Source of the DNA: Flavobacteriaceae bacterium D16
Lineage (GTDB): Bacteria; Bacteroidota; Bacteroidia; Flavobacteriales; Flavobacteriaceae
Direction: 5' to 3'
NCBI GenBank assembly: GCA_021295155.1
Contig: JAJTJC010000032.1
Location: 1-64,000 of the forward strand
Length of the DNA stretch: 64,000 bases
In this document: positions 62,215 to 64,000 of the stretch, piece by piece
Layout of the letters: every line of letters starts with the position of its first letter
Numbering within the stretch: position 1 is the first letter of the stretch
Translations under genes and position numbers: made by a program
Notes under the pieces: generated by a model
Seen by the model: only the letters and a program-made list of their open reading frames with translations
Told to the model about the DNA's origin: nothing
The model's database searches: none

Positions 62215-64000
62215 TTATTCCAGACCCGCCAGACTTTTTTCAAGTGTTTGAATCTTGGCTTGGGCATCGGCAGCTTTCTTTTTTTCCAGCGCTACCACTT
62301 GCTCCGGCGCGTTATTTACAAACCTTTCATTGGATAGTTTCTTCTCTACACTGGCGAGAAATCCCTTGGTATAATTCAATTCCTCCTGAAGCTTATTAAT
62401 CTCTTCGGAAATATCTACATGGCCTGTGATAGGGATGAAATACTCGTTGCTTTTGACCCGGAAGGACAGTGCCCCATCTACTTTTTGCTGAACAGCGGTA
62501 ATAGCACTAACATTTGTAAGCTTTCGTATTACCGTATCCCAGGATTCTCCGGCCTTTTCAGCATCCAAAACAAACAAATCCAGGGGCTCTTTCATTGGAA
62601 TATTCTTCTCCTTACGGATAGTTCTGATCCCGGAAATAACCTCACGCGCTATACGGAAGCCTTCGATCAAATCATTGCCTACAGGTCCTTCCTGAGGCCA
62701 GCTAGAAATTATCAGTGCTTCTTCAGGACAGCGTTTTTCCATGTGCTGCCAAATCGCTTCGGACAAAAATGGCATAAAAGGATGCAGTATTTTAAGATTG
62801 GCCTCAAAAAGACTGATAACCGCCTTATAGGTAGTGGCGTCAATAGGTTGCTGATATGGTGGTTTGACAATTTCCAACAACCAGGAGCAGAAATCATCCC
62901 AGATGAGTTTGTATATGACCATTAAGGCATCCGAGATTCTGTATTTGGAAAAATGATCTTCGATTAGCGCTAAAGCAGCATTAAAACGGGACTGATACCA
63001 GGCAATACCCATTGCCGAAGCCGTGGGCTGTTCTGTATCACTAATTTCCCAGCTCTTTACCAGGCGGAAGGCATTCCAAATTTTATTGGCAAAGTTCTTT
63101 CCTTGCTGACAGAGGGATTCATCAAAGAGAAGGTCGTTACCCGCTGCTGAACTCAGCATCAGGCCAACCCTTACCCCATCGGCTCCATAATTCTCTATAA
63201 GTTTTAACGCATCCGGAGAATTACCCAGGGATTTCGACATTTTACGTCTTTGTTTATCCCGGACCAGACCGGTGAAATAAACATTGTTAAAGGGCTTTTC
63301 TCCACGAAATTCATATCCGGCAATGATCATTCGGGAAACCCAGAAGAAAATGATATCCGGAGCTGTTACCAAATCACTGGTAGGGTAGTAATACTGTACT
63401 TCCTTATTATCAGGTTCCAGGATACCGCCAAAAACGCTAATAGGCCATAACCAGGAAGAAAACCAGGTGTCCAGGACATCCTCTTCCTGCCTAAGATCTT
63501 CCATGCTCAGGGCAGGATTTCCGGATTGCTTGCGTGCTAGTTCCAATGCAGCTTCAGGACTTTCTGCTACGACTAAATCACTGCTACCATCACCGTAATA
63601 ATATGCGGGTATGCGTTGACCCCACCAAAGTTGTCTCGAAATGTTCCAGTCACGGATATTTTGCATCCAGTGTTTGTAGGTGTTTTCAAATTTTTTAGGA
63701 TAGAACTTCACCTCCTGGGTCTCCATTACGGCCTTCATAGCAGGCTTTACCAGGTCCTCCATCTTAAGAAACCATTGTTCGGACAAGCGTGGTTCTATAA
63801 CAACTTTCGTTCTTTCTGAGGTACCCACCTTATTTGTGTAGTCCTCGGTTTTTATCAAAAAACCTTTTTCATGAAGTTCTTTGACAATCTCCTTACGAAC
63901 TACAAAACGATCTTTCCCCTTGTAATGAAGCCCATTTGAATTGAGGGTGGCATCATCATTAAAAATATCTATGGTTTCCAGATCGTATTTTTCCCCCAGC
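62215..64000 (-). CDS. valS: Valine--tRNA ligase, N-terminal part beyond window
   Basis: The frame is open to the right edge (63999), so the N-terminus is cut off. Visible are the class I Rossmann core and editing domain ends, WNISRQLWWGQRIPAYY, KMSKSLGNS (63229-63243), then the anticodon-binding domain and the C-terminal coiled coil (LQEELNYTKGFLASVEKKLS). The enzyme charges tRNA-Val and edits Thr. The apparent start MIKTED at 63858 is an internal TTG, not the real start. Confidence 0.97.
   Translation of the reverse strand, partial: LGEKYDLETIDIFNDDATLNSNGLHYKGKDRFVVRKEIVKELHEKGFLIKTEDYTNKVGTSERTKVVIEPRLSEQWFLKMEDLVKPAMKAVMETQEVKFYPKKFENTYKHWMQNIRDWNISRQLWWGQRIPAYYYGDGSSDLVVAESPEAALELARKQSGNPALSMEDLRQEEDVLDTWFSSWLWPISVFGGILEPDNKEVQYYYPTSDLVTAPDIIFFWVSRMIIAGYEFRGEKPFNNVYFTGLVRDKQRRKMSKSLGNSPDALKLIENYGADGVRVGLMLSSAAGNDLLFDESLCQQGKNFANKIWNAFRLVKSWEISDTEQPTASAMGIAWYQSRFNAALALIEDHFSKYRISDALMVIYKLIWDDFCSWLLEIVKPPYQQPIDATTYKAVISLFEANLKILHPFMPFLSEAIWQHMEKRCPEEALIISSWPQEGPVGNDLIEGFRIAREVISGIRTIRKEKNIPMKEPLDLFVLDAEKAGESWDTVIRKLTNVSAITAVQQKVDGALSFRVKSNEYFIPITGHVDISEEINKLQEELNYTKGFLASVEKKLSNERFVNNAPEQVVALEKKKAADAQAKIQTLEKSLAGLE

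Noticed and set aside
62215-63858. valS fragment starting at MIKTED as a complete gene
   Set aside because: The frame continues open to the window edge and the start is an internal TTG.

Overview
The window looks like a core-genome segment of a marine-type Flavobacteriaceae (Bacteroidota). The signs are Bacteroidota-type -7 promoter boxes (TAnnTTTG), almost no Shine-Dalgarno sequences, several flavobacterial families (DUF6090, DUF3467, DUF2851, PspC-like, ribosomal protein THX) and a canonical trpEGDCFBA operon. I see no prophage, insertion sequence, CRISPR array, integron or plasmid gene. Nearly all the sequence is coding.

Layout. 1-1575 (minus): 5' end of a large secreted, Asp-rich repeat protein that runs off the left edge. 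1960-3549 (plus): prfC. 3668-4906 (minus): a DUF6090 membrane protein and a DUF3467 protein. 4914-18144 (minus): the transcription/translation core, read as tRNA-Thr(TGT), Tyr, Gly, Thr(GGT), tuf, tRNA-Trp, secE, nusG, rplK, rplA, rplJ, rplL, rpoB, rpoC, with one very good promoter at about 18194-18223. 18447-26327 (minus): xerC-like recombinase, rpsU, acyl-CoA dehydrogenase, a helix-hairpin-helix protein, a Na/alanine symporter, a K-channel/RCK protein, PspC-like, DUF2851 and rhodanese. 26501-27558 (plus): marR-yceI with a palindromic operator. 27616-34359 (plus): the trp operon with a leader peptide holding three consecutive Trp codons, a terminator-type attenuator, and a small membrane protein overlapping trpA. 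34396-46462: M20 peptidase, BLUF photoreceptor, PEP carboxylase, the kdgK/kdgA pair, a UDG-like protein, THX, a lipoprotein, yaaA, an RluA-family synthase with a PASTA protein, ddl and coaD. 46684-51506 (plus): a soluble multi-PAS histidine kinase, a receiver-only response regulator and an M14 peptidase lipoprotein. 51511-53901: Nudix, pyrE, SRPBCC, birA. 53995-58751 (plus): rsfS-ftsH-LUD-cdsA-psd-ACBP, a membrane-lipid and membrane-quality cluster. 58756-64000 (minus): creatininase, sterol desaturase family, two secreted proteins and a truncated valS.

How the parts connect. The rpo/ribosomal block keeps an ancient gene order, including the thr-tyr-gly-thr-tuf arrangement also known in enterobacteria. 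rpsU is the only gene whose start I inspected that carries a full GGAGG. This fits the known Bacteroidota arrangement in which bS21 helps hide the anti-SD of the 30S subunit. Many genes have an exact TAnnTTTG box only 4-30 nt from their start codon, so very short or absent leaders seem common here.

Most notable for follow-up: the 62-residue periodic Asp-rich protein with an inserted CHxH/HGD cysteine-histidine module; the trp leader/attenuator; the lone rpsU Shine-Dalgarno; the marR and kdgK/kdgA palindromes; a helix-hairpin-helix gene whose conserved-looking N-terminus has no usable start codon; and a K-channel pore with an unusual selectivity filter. I did not find a convincing wholly new multi-gene system.
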